Positions 26,408 through 36,971 of a DNA stretch of 56,798 nt are shown here, piece after piece. The DNA is taken from contig NZ_JMKW01000010.1 of NCBI RefSeq assembly GCF_000686565.1, forward strand, positions 1-56,798. The letters are read 5' to 3'. The position numbers and the translations under genes are program-made. The notes under the pieces are model-generated. The model was not told where the DNA came from. It searched no databases and saw nothing but the letters and a program-made list of their open reading frames with translations. Each line of letters starts with the position of its first letter. The stretch's first letter is position 1. The stretch comes from Helicobacter bilis ATCC 51630 (GTDB lineage Bacteria; Campylobacterota; Campylobacteria; Campylobacterales; Helicobacteraceae).

Positions 26408-27097
26408 ATGGGTCAAAAAGTCAATCCAATCGGACTAAGATTAGGCATTAATAGAAATTGGACTTCAAGATGGTTTCCAAACGCTCAAAACACACCAGAG
26501 AGAATTGGCGAGGATCACATTATTCGTAAATTCTTGAAAAAAGAACTTTATTATGCGAGTGTAAGTGAAATTATCATTGAACGCATGGCAACAAAGCTTC
26601 GCGTAACTGTTGTAGCAGCAAAGCCGGGATTAATCATCGGTAAAAAAGGTGCGGATATTGAAAAGGTAAAAGAAACTTTAAGAAAGCTTGTGAATAAAGA
26701 TGTTGCTATAAACATTAAAGAAGTAAAGAGAGCACAAGCTAACGCACAACTTGCAGCAGAAAGTGTTGCAATGCAGCTTGAGCGTAGAGTTGCTTTTAGA
26801 AGAGCGATGAAAAAAGTTATGCAGCAAGCAATGAAGTCTGGTGCAAAAGGCATTAAGGTAAAAGTGTCTGGTCGTTTAGCAGGTGCTGAAATGGCGAGAA
26901 CAGAGTGGTATATGGAAGGTAGAGTGCCTTTGCATACACTGCGTGCAAAAATTGATTATGGCTTTGCTGAAGCGGCAACGACTTATGGAATCATTGGTGT
27001 AAAAGTTTGGATCTTTAAAGGCGAAGTTTTACAAAAGGGTATCCAGACTGAAAGAGAAGAATCAAAAGATTCTCGCACGAAAGCTAAAAGGAGATAG
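26408..27097 (+). CDS. rpsC: Ribosomal protein S3
   Basis: 229 residues starting directly after the rplV stop. The KH domain ([17 protein letters not shown], about 75-91) and the C-terminal domain [18 protein letters not shown] are present; S3 contributes to mRNA entry and helicase activity. Confidence 0.99.
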   Translation: MGQKVNPIGLRLGINRNWTSRWFPNAQNTPERIGEDHIIRKFLKKELYYASVSEIIIERMATKLRVTVVAAKPGLIIGKKGADIEKVKETLRKLVNKDVAINIKEVKRAQANAQLAAESVAMQLERRVAFRRAMKKVMQQAMKSGAKGIKVKVSGRLAGAEMARTEWYMEGRVPLHTLRAKIDYGFAEAATTYGIIGVKVWIFKGEVLQKGIQTEREESKDSRTKAKRR

Positions 27098-27100
27098 ATT

Positions 27101-27526
27101 ATGTTAATGCCAAAAAGGACAAAATATAGAAAGCAGATGAAAGGCAGAAATCGCGGTAAATCTCATCGCGGTAATGCCCTTGCATTTGGCGATATTGGTA
27201 TCAAAGCGCTTGAACATGGCAGGATAGATTCAAGACAGATAGAATCTGCAAGGATTGCTATGACTCGCCATGTAAAAAGGGCGGGTAAGGTATGGATACG
27301 AGTTTTCCCAGATAAGCCTTTAACCGCAAAGCCACTTGAAGTGAGAATGGGTAAAGGTAAAGGTAGTGTTGAAAAATGGGTTATGAATATTAAGCCCGGT
27401 CGTATTATCTACGAGATGATTGGTATTGATGAGGCAACAGCACGCGATGCACTTGCATTAGCACAAAGTAAATTACCATTTAAAACAAAAATTGTAACGA
27501 GCGAGAGTGAAAATGAAATATACTGA
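27101..27526 (+). CDS. rplP: Ribosomal protein L16
   Basis: 141 residues starting [23 protein letters not shown] lies before ATG27101. The conserved RIPPDKPLT-type motif reads [21 protein letters not shown]. The end overlaps rpmC. Confidence 0.99.
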   Translation: MLMPKRTKYRKQMKGRNRGKSHRGNALAFGDIGIKALEHGRIDSRQIESARIAMTRHVKRAGKVWIRVFPDKPLTAKPLEVRMGKGKGSVEKWVMNIKPGRIIYEMIGIDEATARDALALAQSKLPFKTKIVTSESENEIY

Positions 27527-27716
27527 TTTGAAAGATAAGGATTTGCCAGAATTAAGGCAATTATTGAAAGATAAGAAAACAGAGTTATTTACCTTGAGAA
27601 TAAAGCTAAAAACAGCACAGCTAACTAAGCCTAGCGAAATTAGCGTTGTGCGTAAAGATATTGCGCGTATCGCGACAGCAATATCAGCTAAACTCAATTT
27701 AGAAGAAAATAATTAA
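27513..27716 (+). CDS. rpmC: Ribosomal protein L29
   Basis: 67 residues: [20 protein letters not shown] and [20 protein letters not shown], a two-helix protein at the tunnel exit. ATG27513 is preferred to a GTG two codons before. Overlaps the rplP end by 14 bp. Confidence 0.97.
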   Translation: MKYTDLKDKDLPELRQLLKDKKTELFTLRIKLKTAQLTKPSEISVVRKDIARIATAISAKLNLEENN

Positions 27717-27726
27717 GGGATTGTTT

Positions 27727-27993
27727 ATGAGTGAAAAGCAAGCACACAAAAGAGTAATACAAGGCAAGGTCGTAAGTATTGCGGGTAATAAAAGTGCGGT
27801 TATTTTAGTAGAACGAAAAGTTGTGCATCCAAAATATCGCAAAATCGTAAAAAGATTCAAAAAATATATCATTCATGATGAAGAGCATAAAGCAAAGGTT
27901 GGTGATGTGGTAAGTGCGATTGAGTGCAAGCCTATCTCTAAGCATAAAGCCTTTACATTGAAAGATATTGTAGTAGTAGGAGTGTCAGAATGA
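27727..27993 (+). CDS. rpsQ: Ribosomal protein S17
   Basis: 88 residues from ATG27727 ([15 protein letters not shown]), six bases after AAGGGA. KTAVVLVER-type strand reads [18 protein letters not shown]. The end overlaps rplN by 4 bp (ATGA). Confidence 0.98.
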   Translation: MSEKQAHKRVIQGKVVSIAGNKSAVILVERKVVHPKYRKIVKRFKKYIIHDEEHKAKVGDVVSAIECKPISKHKAFTLKDIVVVGVSE

Positions 27994-28358
27994 TACAGAG
28001 TTTTACAAGACTAAGCGTTGCTGACAATAGCGGTGCAAAAGAAGTTATGTGTATCAAAGTTTTAGGCGGTAGCCATAAGCGGTATGCAAGCGTAGGTGAT
28101 GTTATTGTGGTGTCTGTTAAAAAGGCTATCCCAAATGGCAAGGTAAAAAAAGGGCAAGTGTTAAAAGCTGTTGTTGTCCGCACAAAAAAAGAGATTCACA
28201 GAGACAATGGCTCTCTTGTGCGTTTTGATGATAATGCGGCAGTATTGCTTGATGCAAAAAGAGAGCCAATCGGCACTCGTATTTTTGGTCCAGTTAGTAG
28301 AGAAGTGCGATATGCAAATTTTATGAAGATAGTATCGTTAGCTCCGGAGGTATTATAG
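27990..28358 (+). CDS. rplN: Ribosomal protein L14
   Basis: 122 residues: [28 protein letters not shown] at the start and [14 protein letters not shown] near the end are diagnostic. Coupled to rpsQ upstream and rplX downstream by overlaps. Confidence 0.99.
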   Translation: MIQSFTRLSVADNSGAKEVMCIKVLGGSHKRYASVGDVIVVSVKKAIPNGKVKKGQVLKAVVVRTKKEIHRDNGSLVRFDDNAAVLLDAKREPIGTRIFGPVSREVRYANFMKIVSLAPEVL

Positions 28359-28582
28359 TGAATAAGGTAAAGATTAAAAAAGGCGATATGGTAACAATTA
28401 TCGCTGGTGATGATAAGGGTAAAAGCGGTGAAGTTCTTGCTGTATTCCCAAAGAAAAATACTTTGATTGTTAAAGATTGTAAAGTGGCAAAAAAGGCAGT
28501 AAAGCCAACAGATGATAATAAAAAAGGTGGTTTTGTTGCAAAAGAAATGCCTATACATATTTCTAATGTAAAAAAATCATAG
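28358..28582 (+). CDS. rplX: Ribosomal protein L24
   Basis: 74 residues with a GTG start that shares one base with the rplN stop; CGGAGG lies upstream. [21 protein letters not shown] is the KOW motif. An assembly-initiating 50S protein. Confidence 0.98.
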   Translation: MNKVKIKKGDMVTIIAGDDKGKSGEVLAVFPKKNTLIVKDCKVAKKAVKPTDDNKKGGFVAKEMPIHISNVKKS

Positions 28583-28591
28583 GAGTGAAAT

Positions 28592-29137
28592 ATGTATGCT
28601 TTAAAAGAACGATATAAAAATGAGATTAGAGAAGAGCTTAAAAAAGCGTTAGATATTAAGAATCCTATGCTTTTACCAAAGTTAGAAAAGATTGTGATTA
28701 GCGTAGGTGCTGGTGAGTATGCTAAAGAGGCAAAGATCATGCAAAACATTGCTGATACTATCTCTTTGATTGCAGGGCAAAAGGCAATTATCACAAAGGC
28801 AAAAAAATCTGTTGCAGGTTTTAAAATGCGTGAAGGTATGCCAATGGGTGTAAAAGTTACTTTGCGTGGCAATATGATGTATAACTTTTTAGAAAAACTC
28901 ATTGTTATTGCATTGCCAAGAGTGAAAGACTTTAGAGGGATACCTCGCAATGGCTTTGATGGTCGTGGTAATTATAGCTTTGGTTTAAACGAGCAGCTTA
29001 TGTTTCCTGAAGTTGTTTATGATGACATTATGGTTACGCATGGTATGAATATTACGATTGTAACAAGCACAGATGATGATAAAGAAGCCTTTAAGCTTTT
29101 AGAATTACTTGGTATGCCGTTTGCAAAAGGGAGATAA
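28592..29137 (+). CDS. rplE: Ribosomal protein L5
   Basis: 181 residues. [22 protein letters not shown] and [22 protein letters not shown] are L5 signatures; it binds 5S rRNA and touches S13 across the subunits. AGGAGTGAA precedes the ATG. Confidence 0.99.
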   Translation: MYALKERYKNEIREELKKALDIKNPMLLPKLEKIVISVGAGEYAKEAKIMQNIADTISLIAGQKAIITKAKKSVAGFKMREGMPMGVKVTLRGNMMYNFLEKLIVIALPRVKDFRGIPRNGFDGRGNYSFGLNEQLMFPEVVYDDIMVTHGMNITIVTSTDDDKEAFKLLELLGMPFAKGR

Positions 29138-29140
29138 TTT

Positions 29141-29326
29141 ATGGCAAAGAAATCTATGATAGCAAAAGCAAAGAGAAAAGCAAAATTTAGTGTTCGCAAA
29201 TATACGCGTTGTCAAGTATGTGGCAGACCACATTCTGTGTATCGTGATTTTTCTTTGTGTCGCGTGTGTTTAAGAAAAATGGGCAATGAGGGATTAATCC
29301 CCGGTTTAAGAAAAGCAAGCTGGTAA
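29141..29326 (+). CDS. rpsN: Ribosomal protein S14, zinc type
   Basis: 61 residues, the short zinc-binding form: [20 protein letters not shown] gives a C-x2-C-x12-C-x2-C ribbon. No second, zinc-free S14 gene is present in the window. Confidence 0.99.
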   Translation: MAKKSMIAKAKRKAKFSVRKYTRCQVCGRPHSVYRDFSLCRVCLRKMGNEGLIPGLRKASW

Positions 29327-29336
29327 GGAGATAAAG

Positions 29337-29732
29337 ATGGTCAATGATATTATTGCAGATTCTCTTACGCGGATTAGAAATGCAGCAATGAGAAAGCTTG
29401 ATAGCACTGAATTATATTATGCAAAAATTGTTGCAAGTATTATGGAAGTTTTTAAGCAAAGAGGCTTTATTAAAGATTATAAAATCAATGATAAAGATGG
29501 CAAACAAAGCATTTTCGTGCAACTTGCTTATGATGATTCTGGTGTTTCTGTGATTAATGAAATCACTCGTATCAGTAAGCCCGGAAGAAGAGTATATAAA
29601 ACTTCTAAGGAATTAAAAAGATTCAAAAATGGTTATGGAATCATCGTTGTTAGCACAAGCAAAGGTGTAATCGCAAATGATGAAGCTTATAAAACAAATG
29701 TTGGAGGCGAGGCCCTCTGCAGTATTTGGTAG
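29337..29732 (+). CDS. rpsH: Ribosomal protein S8
   Basis: 131 residues. [18 protein letters not shown] at the start and the C-terminal GGEALCSIW, matching the usual GGE.LC.VW ending, are complete. In E. coli S8 controls the spc operon by binding mRNA near rplE. Confidence 0.99.
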   Translation: MVNDIIADSLTRIRNAAMRKLDSTELYYAKIVASIMEVFKQRGFIKDYKINDKDGKQSIFVQLAYDDSGVSVINEITRISKPGRRVYKTSKELKRFKNGYGIIVVSTSKGVIANDEAYKTNVGGEALCSIW

Positions 29733-29740
29733 GAGTAGAA

Positions 29741-30277
29741 ATGTCAAGAATTGGTAAGAAGCCTATCAGTATCCCAGATGGTATTGAAGTAAAGGTTGAT
29801 AATAGTAAAATCATTTTCAAAGGCAAGAAAGAGAGCAAAGAGCTTGAGACACATGGTAGAGTTGGCATTAAGCTTGAGGATAAGCAATTATCTTTTTCAC
29901 TATTAGACGATATGCCACAATCTCGTGCATTTTGGGGAACTTATCGTGCGTTAGCAAATAATATTGTTGTAGGTTTGCATGAAGGCTTTACAAAAACACT
30001 TGAGATTAATGGTGTAGGTTATAAGGCAAATGTAAGCGGTAAGACTCTAGAGTTAGCGCTTGGATTCTCTCACCCAATTAAGTATCCTATCCCTGAAAAT
30101 GTTGAAATTGGTGTTGAAAAAAATACCATTACCATTAAAGGAAGTGATAAACAGCAAATTGGACAAATTGCCGCAGAGATTAGAGAGTTTAGACCACCAG
30201 AGCCATATAAAGGTAAGGGTGTGAAATACAGCGATGAAGTGATATTGCGTAAAGCAGGAAAAACTTCTAAAAAATAA
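29741..30277 (+). CDS. rplF: Ribosomal protein L6
   Basis: 178 residues from ATG29741 ([12 protein letters not shown]) after AGGAG. The C-terminal [21 protein letters not shown] is the family signature; the protein sits by the sarcin-ricin loop. Confidence 0.99.
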   Translation: MSRIGKKPISIPDGIEVKVDNSKIIFKGKKESKELETHGRVGIKLEDKQLSFSLLDDMPQSRAFWGTYRALANNIVVGLHEGFTKTLEINGVGYKANVSGKTLELALGFSHPIKYPIPENVEIGVEKNTITIKGSDKQQIGQIAAEIREFRPPEPYKGKGVKYSDEVILRKAGKTSKK

Positions 30278-30289
30278 TAAGGTGAGAAT

Positions 30290-30646
30290 ATGACAGCTAA
30301 AGTTTTAGAGAAAAAAAAGATTCTAAGAGAAAAATGTAAAAAGCGTATCCGTTCTCAATGCAATGGAAGTGCGACAAAGCCACGAGTAAGCGTATTCCGT
30401 TCAAATAAACATTTTTACGCACAAGCTATTGATGATAGCAAAGGGCATACAATCGCAGCTATTGATAGCAGAGTATTAAAAGTTGGCAATACAAAAGAAG
30501 ACACAAATAAAATGGGTGCTGAATTTGCAAAGCTTTTAAAAGCAAAAAATATTGATGCGGTTGTGTTTGATAGAAATGGATATTTATATCATGGCGTAGT
30601 TGCTGCATTTGCTGATGGCTTAAGAAATAATGGCATAGCTCTATAA
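30290..30646 (+). CDS. rplR: Ribosomal protein L18
   Basis: 118 residues. [20 protein letters not shown] and the C-terminal [20 protein letters not shown] bind 5S rRNA. Confidence 0.98.
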   Translation: MTAKVLEKKKILREKCKKRIRSQCNGSATKPRVSVFRSNKHFYAQAIDDSKGHTIAAIDSRVLKVGNTKEDTNKMGAEFAKLLKAKNIDAVVFDRNGYLYHGVVAAFADGLRNNGIAL

Positions 30647-30656
30647 GGAGAGACAA

Positions 30657-31097
30657 GTGGAAATCAATAGAGAAGAATTTAGTGAAGTTGTGGTAAATAT
30701 AGGACGCGTAACAAAAGTTGTAAAAGGTGGTAGAAGATTCCGCTTTAATGCGCTTGTTGTTGTTGGTAATCGCAATGGCTTAGTAGGCTTTGGTTTAGGC
30801 AAAGCCAAAGAAGTCCCCGATGCGATTAAAAAAGCAGTTGATGATGCGTTTAAAAATATTGTGCAAGTCAATATTAAAGGCACAACAATCGCACATGATA
30901 TTGAGCATAAATATAATGCAAGCAAGATTCTATTAAAGTCTGCAAGCGAGGGAACTGGTGTTATTGCTGGTGGAAGTGCTCGTCCTGTTATAGAGCTTGC
31001 TGGTATCAAAGATATTTTGACAAAATCGCTTGGCTCTAATAACCCATACAATGTAGTGCGTGCGACTATTGATGCGCTTGTTAGAATCAAGGCGTAA
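30657..31097 (+). CDS. rpsE: Ribosomal protein S5
   Basis: 146 residues with GTG start after [31 protein letters not shown] is the RNA-binding S5 domain, and [20 protein letters not shown] follows. Confidence 0.99.
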   Translation: MEINREEFSEVVVNIGRVTKVVKGGRRFRFNALVVVGNRNGLVGFGLGKAKEVPDAIKKAVDDAFKNIVQVNIKGTTIAHDIEHKYNASKILLKSASEGTGVIAGGSARPVIELAGIKDILTKSLGSNNPYNVVRATIDALVRIKA

Positions 31098-31106
31098 GGA
31101 GAAAGT

Positions 31107-31505
31107 ATGTTAGAAAAAATTAAACCCGCTGAAAATAGCACAAAAGACATTAAAAGAGTAGGGCGAGGGCAGGGTTCTGGCATGGGTAAAACTTCTACTC
31201 GTGGTGGTAAAGGGCAAACTGCAAGAACAGGTTATAAAGCAAAAAGAGGTTTTGAGGGCGGACAGCAACCATTACAAAGAAGATTGCCAAAAGTTGGTTT
31301 TAACTCACATGTGGAAAAGCCTTTTGTTATTAATGTTGAAAAACAAAAAAAAGTTGCAACACTAGATTCTATAAACCTTGAGACTTTACGCTCGATTTAC
31401 ACAATCCCAAAATATGTTACAAAAGTAAAGCTTATTGGGGCAAGTGCAAAGAATCTAAAATCTAAAATCAGTGATGAAAGTGTTGTAGTAACTGGACAAG
31501 CTTAA
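31107..31505 (+). CDS. rplO: Ribosomal protein L15
   Basis: 132 residues. The glycine/arginine-rich [19 protein letters not shown] and [15 protein letters not shown] are typical. The stop codon's last base is the first base of the secY start. Confidence 0.98.
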   Translation: MLEKIKPAENSTKDIKRVGRGQGSGMGKTSTRGGKGQTARTGYKAKRGFEGGQQPLQRRLPKVGFNSHVEKPFVINVEKQKKVATLDSINLETLRSIYTIPKYVTKVKLIGASAKNLKSKISDESVVVTGQA

Positions 31506-32794
31506 TGAATAAAAGTATTCTCAATAAAATTCTTATTACTCTCGCATTCTTATTTGCTTATAGAATGCTATCTTATGTTCCTGTTCCCGGCGTTGATGCT
31601 GAAGTGTTAAAACGCATTTTTGATAGCAATGCAAGCAATGCGCTTGGACTTTTTAATATGTTTAGCGGTAATGCGTTGGAACGCGTTAGTATTATCTCTC
31701 TTGGTATCATGCCTTATATCACTGCGTCAATTATTATGGAGCTTTTATCAGCGACTTTTGCAAATATCGGCAAGATGAAAAAAGAGAGAGATGGTATGCA
31801 GCAGTATATGCAGATTATCCGCTATCTTACGATATTTATTACAATCGTGCAGGCAATCAGTGTATCCTATGGTCTGCAAAGCATTGATGGTGGTAGTGCT
31901 ATTATGTTGCATAATATGACTTTATTTGTGTCTATTGCGGTTATTTCTATGCTTGCTGGGACGATGCTTCTCATGTGGATAGGAGAGCAGATTACACAAA
32001 GAGGCGTGGGTAATGGTATAAGCCTTATCATTTTTGCTGGGATTGTATCTGGGATTCCGGGTGCGATTGGTGCGGAGTTTAGTGCGGTAAGTGAGAATGA
32101 AAAAAGCATATTCCAACTATTACTTGTATTGGCGGTTATCCTTATTACCGTGTTTGTTATTATTTATGTTGAGCTTGGTGAGAGAAGAGTGCCTATCTCT
32201 TATGCGCGTAAAGTCATCATGCAAAATCAGCATAAGCGGATTATGAACTACATTCCAATTAAGATAAATTTAAGCGGTGTTATTCCGCCTATTTTTGCTT
32301 CAGCCCTGCTTGTTTTTCCATCAACCATATTGCAGCAATTTGCAGGAAAACAGGTTGCAGAAAATCAAGCAAATAGTGACTCGTGGCTTGTTATAATTGC
32401 AGACTACATAAGCCCATCATCGTATTTTTATAATATCCTTATGTTTATCTTTATTATCTTTTTTGCGTATTTTTACTCTTCAATTGTATTTAACGCAAAA
32501 GATATAGCAGATAATCTTAAGCGACAAAATGGCTATATACCCGGTCTTAGACCCGGAGAGAATACCGCAAGTTATCTCAATAAGGTAGCAGGGCATTTAA
32601 CATTTTGGGGTGCTTTATATCTTGCGATTATTTCTACTATTCCGTGGATTCTATTAAAAGGTATAGGGGTGCATTTTGTATTTGGTGGGACTTCTGTATT
32701 GATTGTAGTCCAAGTTGCTATTGATACAATGAGAAAGATTGAGGCACAGCTCTATACAAGCAAGTATCAAACATTAAGTGCGGTGGGAATCTAA
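31505..32794 (+). CDS. secY: Preprotein translocase channel subunit SecY
   Basis: 429 residues, ten membrane helices. Early landmarks: the N-terminal FRMLSYVPVPGVD-type segment (residues about 19-33), LGIMPYITASIIMELL (the plug/helix 2 region, about 66-81) and QRGVGNGISLIIFAGIV (about 160-176). The cytoplasmic loop GYIPGLRPGENT (about 344-355) contacts SecA and the ribosome. SecE is encoded at 36.2 kb. No SecG gene is in the window. Confidence 0.99.
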   Translation: MNKSILNKILITLAFLFAYRMLSYVPVPGVDAEVLKRIFDSNASNALGLFNMFSGNALERVSIISLGIMPYITASIIMELLSATFANIGKMKKERDGMQQYMQIIRYLTIFITIVQAISVSYGLQSIDGGSAIMLHNMTLFVSIAVISMLAGTMLLMWIGEQITQRGVGNGISLIIFAGIVSGIPGAIGAEFSAVSENEKSIFQLLLVLAVILITVFVIIYVELGERRVPISYARKVIMQNQHKRIMNYIPIKINLSGVIPPIFASALLVFPSTILQQFAGKQVAENQANSDSWLVIIADYISPSSYFYNILMFIFIIFFAYFYSSIVFNAKDIADNLKRQNGYIPGLRPGENTASYLNKVAGHLTFWGALYLAIISTIPWILLKGIGVHFVFGGTSVLIVVQVAIDTMRKIEAQLYTSKYQTLSAVGI

Positions 32795-32801
32795 GCTTAC
32801 T

Positions 32802-33560
32802 ATGAGTATTGCGACAAGAAATAAAAATGAGTTAGCATTACTAGCACAAGCAAATAAGCTAGTCGCCCTAACGCTTGATTATGCTAAAACGATAGTGAGT
32901 GAGGGGATTAGTCTTTTAGAGCTTGACAAGGCAATCGAAGATAAGATTCTGTCATTAGAATCATTGCCAAGCTTTAAAGGATTATATGGCTTTCCTAATG
33001 CGGCATGTATATCTGTGAATCAAGTGATTATACATGGCATTCCAACCGATTATCGTTTAAGACAGGGCGATATAGTTGGCATTGATATTGGCACGAAATA
33101 TAAAAATTATTATGGCGATGGGGCAATTACTATTGGTGTAGGCAAGGTAAGCGATAAGGACACAAAGCTTATGGAGTGTTCCTTACGCACACTTTATAAT
33201 ACAATAGATTCTATAAAAGTTGGCATGCGATTTAAAGAGATTAGTGCTATTTTACAGGAAAATATCGAGGGCATGGGCTTTGTGCCTTTACTTGGATTCT
33301 GTGGGCATGGCATAGGCACAAAGCCACATGAAGAGCCGAGTATCCCAAACTATTTAGAAGATGGTGTCAAAATGGGCGGTCCTAAGGTAAAAAATGGCAT
33401 GGTATTCTGCCTTGAGCCTATGGTATGTCAAAAAAATGGCGAACCAGTCATTTTAGATGATAAATGGTCTGTTGTAAGCAAAGATGGTTTAAACACTTCT
33501 CATCATGAGCACACAATTGCAATCATTGATGGAAAGGCAAGAATTTTAACGGAGTTATAA
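32802..33560 (+). CDS. map: Methionine aminopeptidase, type I
   Basis: 252 residues. KGLYGFPNAACISVNQVIIHGIP contains the substrate histidine. Metal ligands sit in GIDIGTKYKNYYGDGA (two Asp), GFCGHGIGTKPHEEP (His) and FCLEPMV (Glu), with the last Glu in HHEHTIA. ATG32802 (MSIATRN) is chosen over a GTG eight codons earlier that lies inside secY; neither has a strong ribosome site. Abuts infA without a gap. Confidence 0.97.
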   Translation: MSIATRNKNELALLAQANKLVALTLDYAKTIVSEGISLLELDKAIEDKILSLESLPSFKGLYGFPNAACISVNQVIIHGIPTDYRLRQGDIVGIDIGTKYKNYYGDGAITIGVGKVSDKDTKLMECSLRTLYNTIDSIKVGMRFKEISAILQENIEGMGFVPLLGFCGHGIGTKPHEEPSIPNYLEDGVKMGGPKVKNGMVFCLEPMVCQKNGEPVILDDKWSVVSKDGLNTSHHEHTIAIIDGKARILTEL

Positions 33561-33785
33561 ATGGCAAAAGATGATGTAATTAAAGTAGATGGTAAAGTAA
33601 TCGAGGCGTTGCCTAGCACGACATTCAGAGTAGAGTTAGAGAATAAGCATATAGTGCTATGCCATATCTCTGGTAAAATGCGTATGCACAATATTAAGAT
33701 TCTACCCGGCGATAATGTGCAGATAGAATTAACCCCATATAGTCTTGATAAAGGTCGCATTGTTTTGCGTTATCCGCGTGATTAG
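33561..33785 (+). CDS. infA: Translation initiation factor IF-1
   Basis: 74 residues, a single OB fold: [40 protein letters not shown], then RIVLRYPRD. This is where the ribosomal operon ends. rpmJ, rpsM and the rest of the alpha operon do not follow; instead 240 bp lead to a tRNA cluster. Confidence 0.98.
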   Translation: MAKDDVIKVDGKVIEALPSTTFRVELENKHIVLCHISGKMRMHNIKILPGDNVQIELTPYSLDKGRIVLRYPRD

Positions 33786-33936
33786 TTGCAGAATCATTGT
33801 GTCATAAGCTATGATGAAACATATTGTTATATATTAAAATTCAGTAGAGTTTGATTTTGGCACATGAATGTGTGAGTTGTTTGACATATGTAATCACTTT
33901 GTTTCTAATAAAATTGAGAAAATGTTGTTTTAAGTA

Positions 33937-33965
33937 TTGACAAGATTAAAAAATTAAGGTATAGT
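33937..33965 (+). promoter_or_regulatory. Promoter of the tRNA-tuf transcription unit
   Basis: TTGACA (33937-33942), 17-bp spacer, TATAGT (33960-33965), about 60 bp before tRNA-Thr. A near-consensus promoter, in keeping with the demand for tRNA and EF-Tu. Confidence 0.8.
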
Positions 33966-34028
33966 TCAATCTTTATTTTTCATTTCCATTAGCGTTCAAC
34001 TGAACGATCGATGTTTCTGTTATGTTTT

Positions 34029-34104
34029 GCTGGTTTAGCTCAGTTGGTAGAGCAGCTGCCTTGTAAGCAGCAGGCCGGGGGTTCGAGTCCCTTAACCAGC
34101 TCCA
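34029..34104 (+). tRNA. tRNA-Thr (TGT)
   Basis: 76 nt with acceptor GCTGGTT/AACCAGC, anticodon loop CTTGTAA and encoded CCA. The order Thr-Tyr-Gly-Thr-tuf is the same as upstream of tufB in E. coli. Confidence 0.98.
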
Positions 34105-34189
34105 TTTTTATCAAACTCTAATATTTTTAAGTTTAGTTATTTTGACTTTAAATAAAACATCAGTGTTTGACCAGTTTTTTAGCATTTGT

Positions 34190-34274
<85 letters not shown>

Positions 34275-34285
34275 TTGTTTTGTTT

Positions 34286-34362
34286 GCGGGAATAGCTCAG
34301 TTGGCTAGAGCATCAGCCTTCCAAGCTGAGGGTCGCGGGTTCGAGCCCCGTTTCCCGCTCCA
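34286..34362 (+). tRNA. tRNA-Gly (TCC)
   Basis: 77 nt with acceptor GCGGGAA/TTCCCGC, anticodon loop CTTCCAA and encoded CCA. Confidence 0.98.
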
Positions 34363-34503
34363 TTTGTGTGAATAGATTATTTCGATTTATTAACGACTGG
34401 GAGCTGAAAACTTAGTTATTTTAGGATTTTTTCTAAACGCTTTTGTTTCCTGCTAGTTCTCGTTTTAAATCTATTATGTAATTATTTATAGTTTTTTATT
34501 TTT

Positions 34504-34578
34504 GCCCATATAGCTCAGTGGCAGAGCACTTCCTTGGTAAGGAAGAGGTCGGCGGTTCAATCCCGCTTATGGGCTCCA
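34504..34578 (+). tRNA. tRNA-Thr (GGT)
   Basis: 75 nt with acceptor GCCCATA/TATGGGC, anticodon loop TTGGTAA and encoded CCA. Last tRNA before tuf. Confidence 0.97.
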
Positions 34579-34641
34579 GTTTTTCGTTGGTTTTGAATTT
34601 TTATTCAATAGTCGTGTTTAATTTTATTTTAGGAGATAGCT

Positions 34642-35841
34642 ATGGCTAAAGAGAAATTTAACAGAAGTAAGCCGCATGTGAATGTGGGAACTATTGGGCA
34701 TGTCGATCATGGTAAAACAACTTTGAGTGCCGCAATCTCTGCTGTATTGGCAACTAAGGGTCTTGCAGAGCTTAAAGATTATGATAATATTGACAACGCA
34801 CCAGAAGAGAAGGAAAGAGGTATTACAATCGCTACTTCTCATATTGAGTATGAGACAGAAAACAGACACTATGCGCATGTGGATTGCCCCGGACACGCGG
34901 ACTATGTAAAAAACATGATTACAGGTGCTGCACAAATGGATGGTGCGATTTTGGTTGTATCTGCATCTGATGGTCCTATGCCACAGACAAGAGAGCATAT
35001 TCTACTTTCAAGACAAGTAGGTGTTCCATATATTGTTGTATTTTTGAATAAGCAAGATATGCTTGATGACCCTGAATTGCTTGAGTTAGTAGAAATGGAA
35101 GTAAGGGATTTATTAAATGAGTATGAATTCCCGGGTGATGATACACCTATCGTTGGTGGGTCTGCACTAAAAGCACTTGAAGAGGCAAAAGCTGGAACGG
35201 TTGGTGAATGGGGACAAAAGATTCTAGATCTTATGGCTGCTGTTGATAGCTACATTCCTACACCAAAAAGAGATGTTGATAAAACTTTCCTTATGCCTGT
35301 TGAAGATGTGTTCTCTATCGCTGGTCGTGGAACGGTTGTTACAGGTAGAATTGAAAGAGGTGTTGTAAAAGTAGGTGATGAAGTTGAAATCGTGGGAATC
35401 CGTGATACACAGAAAACTACTGTTACAGGTGTTGAAATGTTCCGTAAAGAAATGGATCAAGGTGAGGCTGGCGATAATGTCGGTGTGCTTTTGCGTGGAA
35501 CTAAGAAAGAGGAAGTAGAAAGAGGTATGGTGCTTTGTAAGCCCGGCTCAATCACTCCACATAAAAAGTTTGAAGCTGAAATCTATGTTCTTACAAAAGA
35601 TGAAGGCGGAAGACATACACCATTCCATAACAACTATCGTCCGCAATTCTATGTGCGAACAACAGATGTTACAGGTGCGATTATTTTACCAGAAGGCACT
35701 GAACTTGTAATGCCGGGTGATAATGTTAAAATCACTGTTGAATTATTGAATCCTATTGCATTAGAGCTTGGGACAAGATTTGCTATCCGCGAGGGTGGTA
35801 GAACAGTTGGTGCTGGTGCTGTAACAAAAATCATTGAATAG
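34642..35841 (+). CDS. tuf: Elongation factor Tu
   Basis: 399 residues; carries aminoacyl-tRNA to the A site as a GTPase. G1 GHVDHGKT (19-26), G3 [12 protein letters not shown] and G4 NKQD are intact, and beta-barrel domains 2 and 3 are complete. AGGAGATAGCT precedes ATG34642. It is the only tuf in the window; there is none after fusA. Confidence 0.99.
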   Translation: MAKEKFNRSKPHVNVGTIGHVDHGKTTLSAAISAVLATKGLAELKDYDNIDNAPEEKERGITIATSHIEYETENRHYAHVDCPGHADYVKNMITGAAQMDGAILVVSASDGPMPQTREHILLSRQVGVPYIVVFLNKQDMLDDPELLELVEMEVRDLLNEYEFPGDDTPIVGGSALKALEEAKAGTVGEWGQKILDLMAAVDSYIPTPKRDVDKTFLMPVEDVFSIAGRGTVVTGRIERGVVKVGDEVEIVGIRDTQKTTVTGVEMFRKEMDQGEAGDNVGVLLRGTKKEEVERGMVLCKPGSITPHKKFEAEIYVLTKDEGGRHTPFHNNYRPQFYVRTTDVTGAIILPEGTELVMPGDNVKITVELLNPIALELGTRFAIREGGRTVGAGAVTKIIE

Positions 35842-35849
35842 GAAAAGTT

Positions 35850-36023
35850 ATGGCAAAGGGTAATTTGGTTAAAGTTGGATTGAAGTGTTCTGAATGTGGT
35901 GATATTAATTATAGCACTACAAAGAATGCAAAAACAAATACAGAAAAACTGGAGCTTAAAAAGTTCTGCCCAAGATTAAATAAACATACAATACATAAAG
36001 AAGTAAAGCTTAAAACAAGCTGA
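35850..36023 (+). CDS. rpmG: Ribosomal protein L33
   Basis: 57 residues starting [20 protein letters not shown] and containing [20 protein letters not shown]. Cysteines are at 13, 16 and 40. The second pair of the zinc ribbon has only one cysteine (KFCPRLNKH), as in the H. pylori L33 I recall. The start lies 8 bp after the tuf stop, with GGAAAAG as ribosome site. Confidence 0.97.
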   Translation: MAKGNLVKVGLKCSECGDINYSTTKNAKTNTEKLELKKFCPRLNKHTIHKEVKLKTS

Positions 36024-36104
36024 TTTCATTCTACAAAATTGTATGTTGTGTCTCACATTCTGTGAGGCATAGGGATCGCTTGAATTTCTAGTATTTGTTT
36101 GGGA

Positions 36105-36181
36105 AGGTCAGTAGCTCCAATGGTTAGAGCATCGGTCTCCAAAACCGAGTGTTGAGGGTTCGAGTCCTTCCTGGCCTGCCA
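36105..36181 (+). tRNA. tRNA-Trp (CCA)
   Basis: 77 nt with acceptor AGGTCAG/CTGGCCT, anticodon loop CTCCAAA, discriminator G and encoded CCA. Sits between rpmG and secE, an order common in bacteria. Confidence 0.98.
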
Positions 36182-36209
36182 TTATAGATTTGGTATCAAG
36201 GTTTTTATA

Positions 36210-36389
36210 GTGAAGATAAAAAAATATTATAAAGAATCTAAAGATGAGTTGGGAAAAGTTATCTTTCCAACAAAAGAGCAAGTGCGGACTGCATTTGTTT
36301 CTGTGATTATTGTTGTTTCTGTAATTGCCTTGTTTCTGGCAGTTATCGATGTCTTTTTCCATTATACGATTTCGCGTATAGTATCTTAG
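36210..36389 (+). CDS. secE: Preprotein translocase subunit SecE
   Basis: 59 residues with GTG start after AAGG. The amphipathic helix KYYKESKDELGKVIFPTKEQV is followed by one membrane helix, AFVSVIIVVSVIALFLAVIDVFF in outline. This is the minimal one-helix SecE that clamps SecY. nusG follows after 28 bp. Confidence 0.96.
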   Translation: MKIKKYYKESKDELGKVIFPTKEQVRTAFVSVIIVVSVIALFLAVIDVFFHYTISRIVS

Positions 36390-36417
36390 GAATTGTTGGT
36401 AAATTAAGGAATAGCTA

Positions 36418-36948
36418 ATGGAATTTCAATGGTATGCAATACAAACATATTCGGGAAGTGAGCAATCTGTAAAGAAAGCTATAGAGAATCTTATTGAGCA
36501 GAATAATGCTTCCCATCGTTTGAAAAACATAGTTGTTCCTACTGAAGATGTTTTTGAAATCAAAGATAAGAAGAAAAAGACGGTGCAAAGAAGTATCTAT
36601 CCGGGATATGTGTTTGTATATATTAACTTGGATACGGAGCTTTGGCATATGATTCAGTCATTACCAAGAGTTGGTAGATTCATTGGAGAGAGCAAAAAGC
36701 CCACGCCTTTAAGTGAAGCAGATATTCAAAATATTTTAGATAAGATTGAGAATAGACCTGCGCCTCGCCCTAAAGTTTCATTTGCTACCGGCGAGTCTGT
36801 CTTAATCACAGATGGACCTTTTGCTAACTTCACTGGTGTCGTTGAGAGTTATGATATAAAAACTAAGAAATTAAAGCTTAATGTTTCTATTTTTGGTCGT
36901 AATACTCTCACAGAGATTAATGATGTGCAAGTTGAAAAAATTCTTTAA
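36418..36948 (+). CDS. nusG: Transcription elongation factor NusG
   Basis: 176 residues. The NGN domain begins QWYAIQTYSGSEQSVKKAIE and includes RSIYPGYVFVYINLD; the KOW domain has FATGESVLITDGPFANFTG. Links RNA polymerase to Rho or to the ribosome through S10. Confidence 0.99.
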   Translation: MEFQWYAIQTYSGSEQSVKKAIENLIEQNNASHRLKNIVVPTEDVFEIKDKKKKTVQRSIYPGYVFVYINLDTELWHMIQSLPRVGRFIGESKKPTPLSEADIQNILDKIENRPAPRPKVSFATGESVLITDGPFANFTGVVESYDIKTKKLKLNVSIFGRNTLTEINDVQVEKIL

Positions 36949-36971
36949 CATTTTTTAAATAAGGATAGACA

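Noticed and set aside
28196-28950. Long antisense frames under ribosomal genes, here and elsewhere
   Set aside because: They mirror strongly coding + strand genes and show no protein features of their own.
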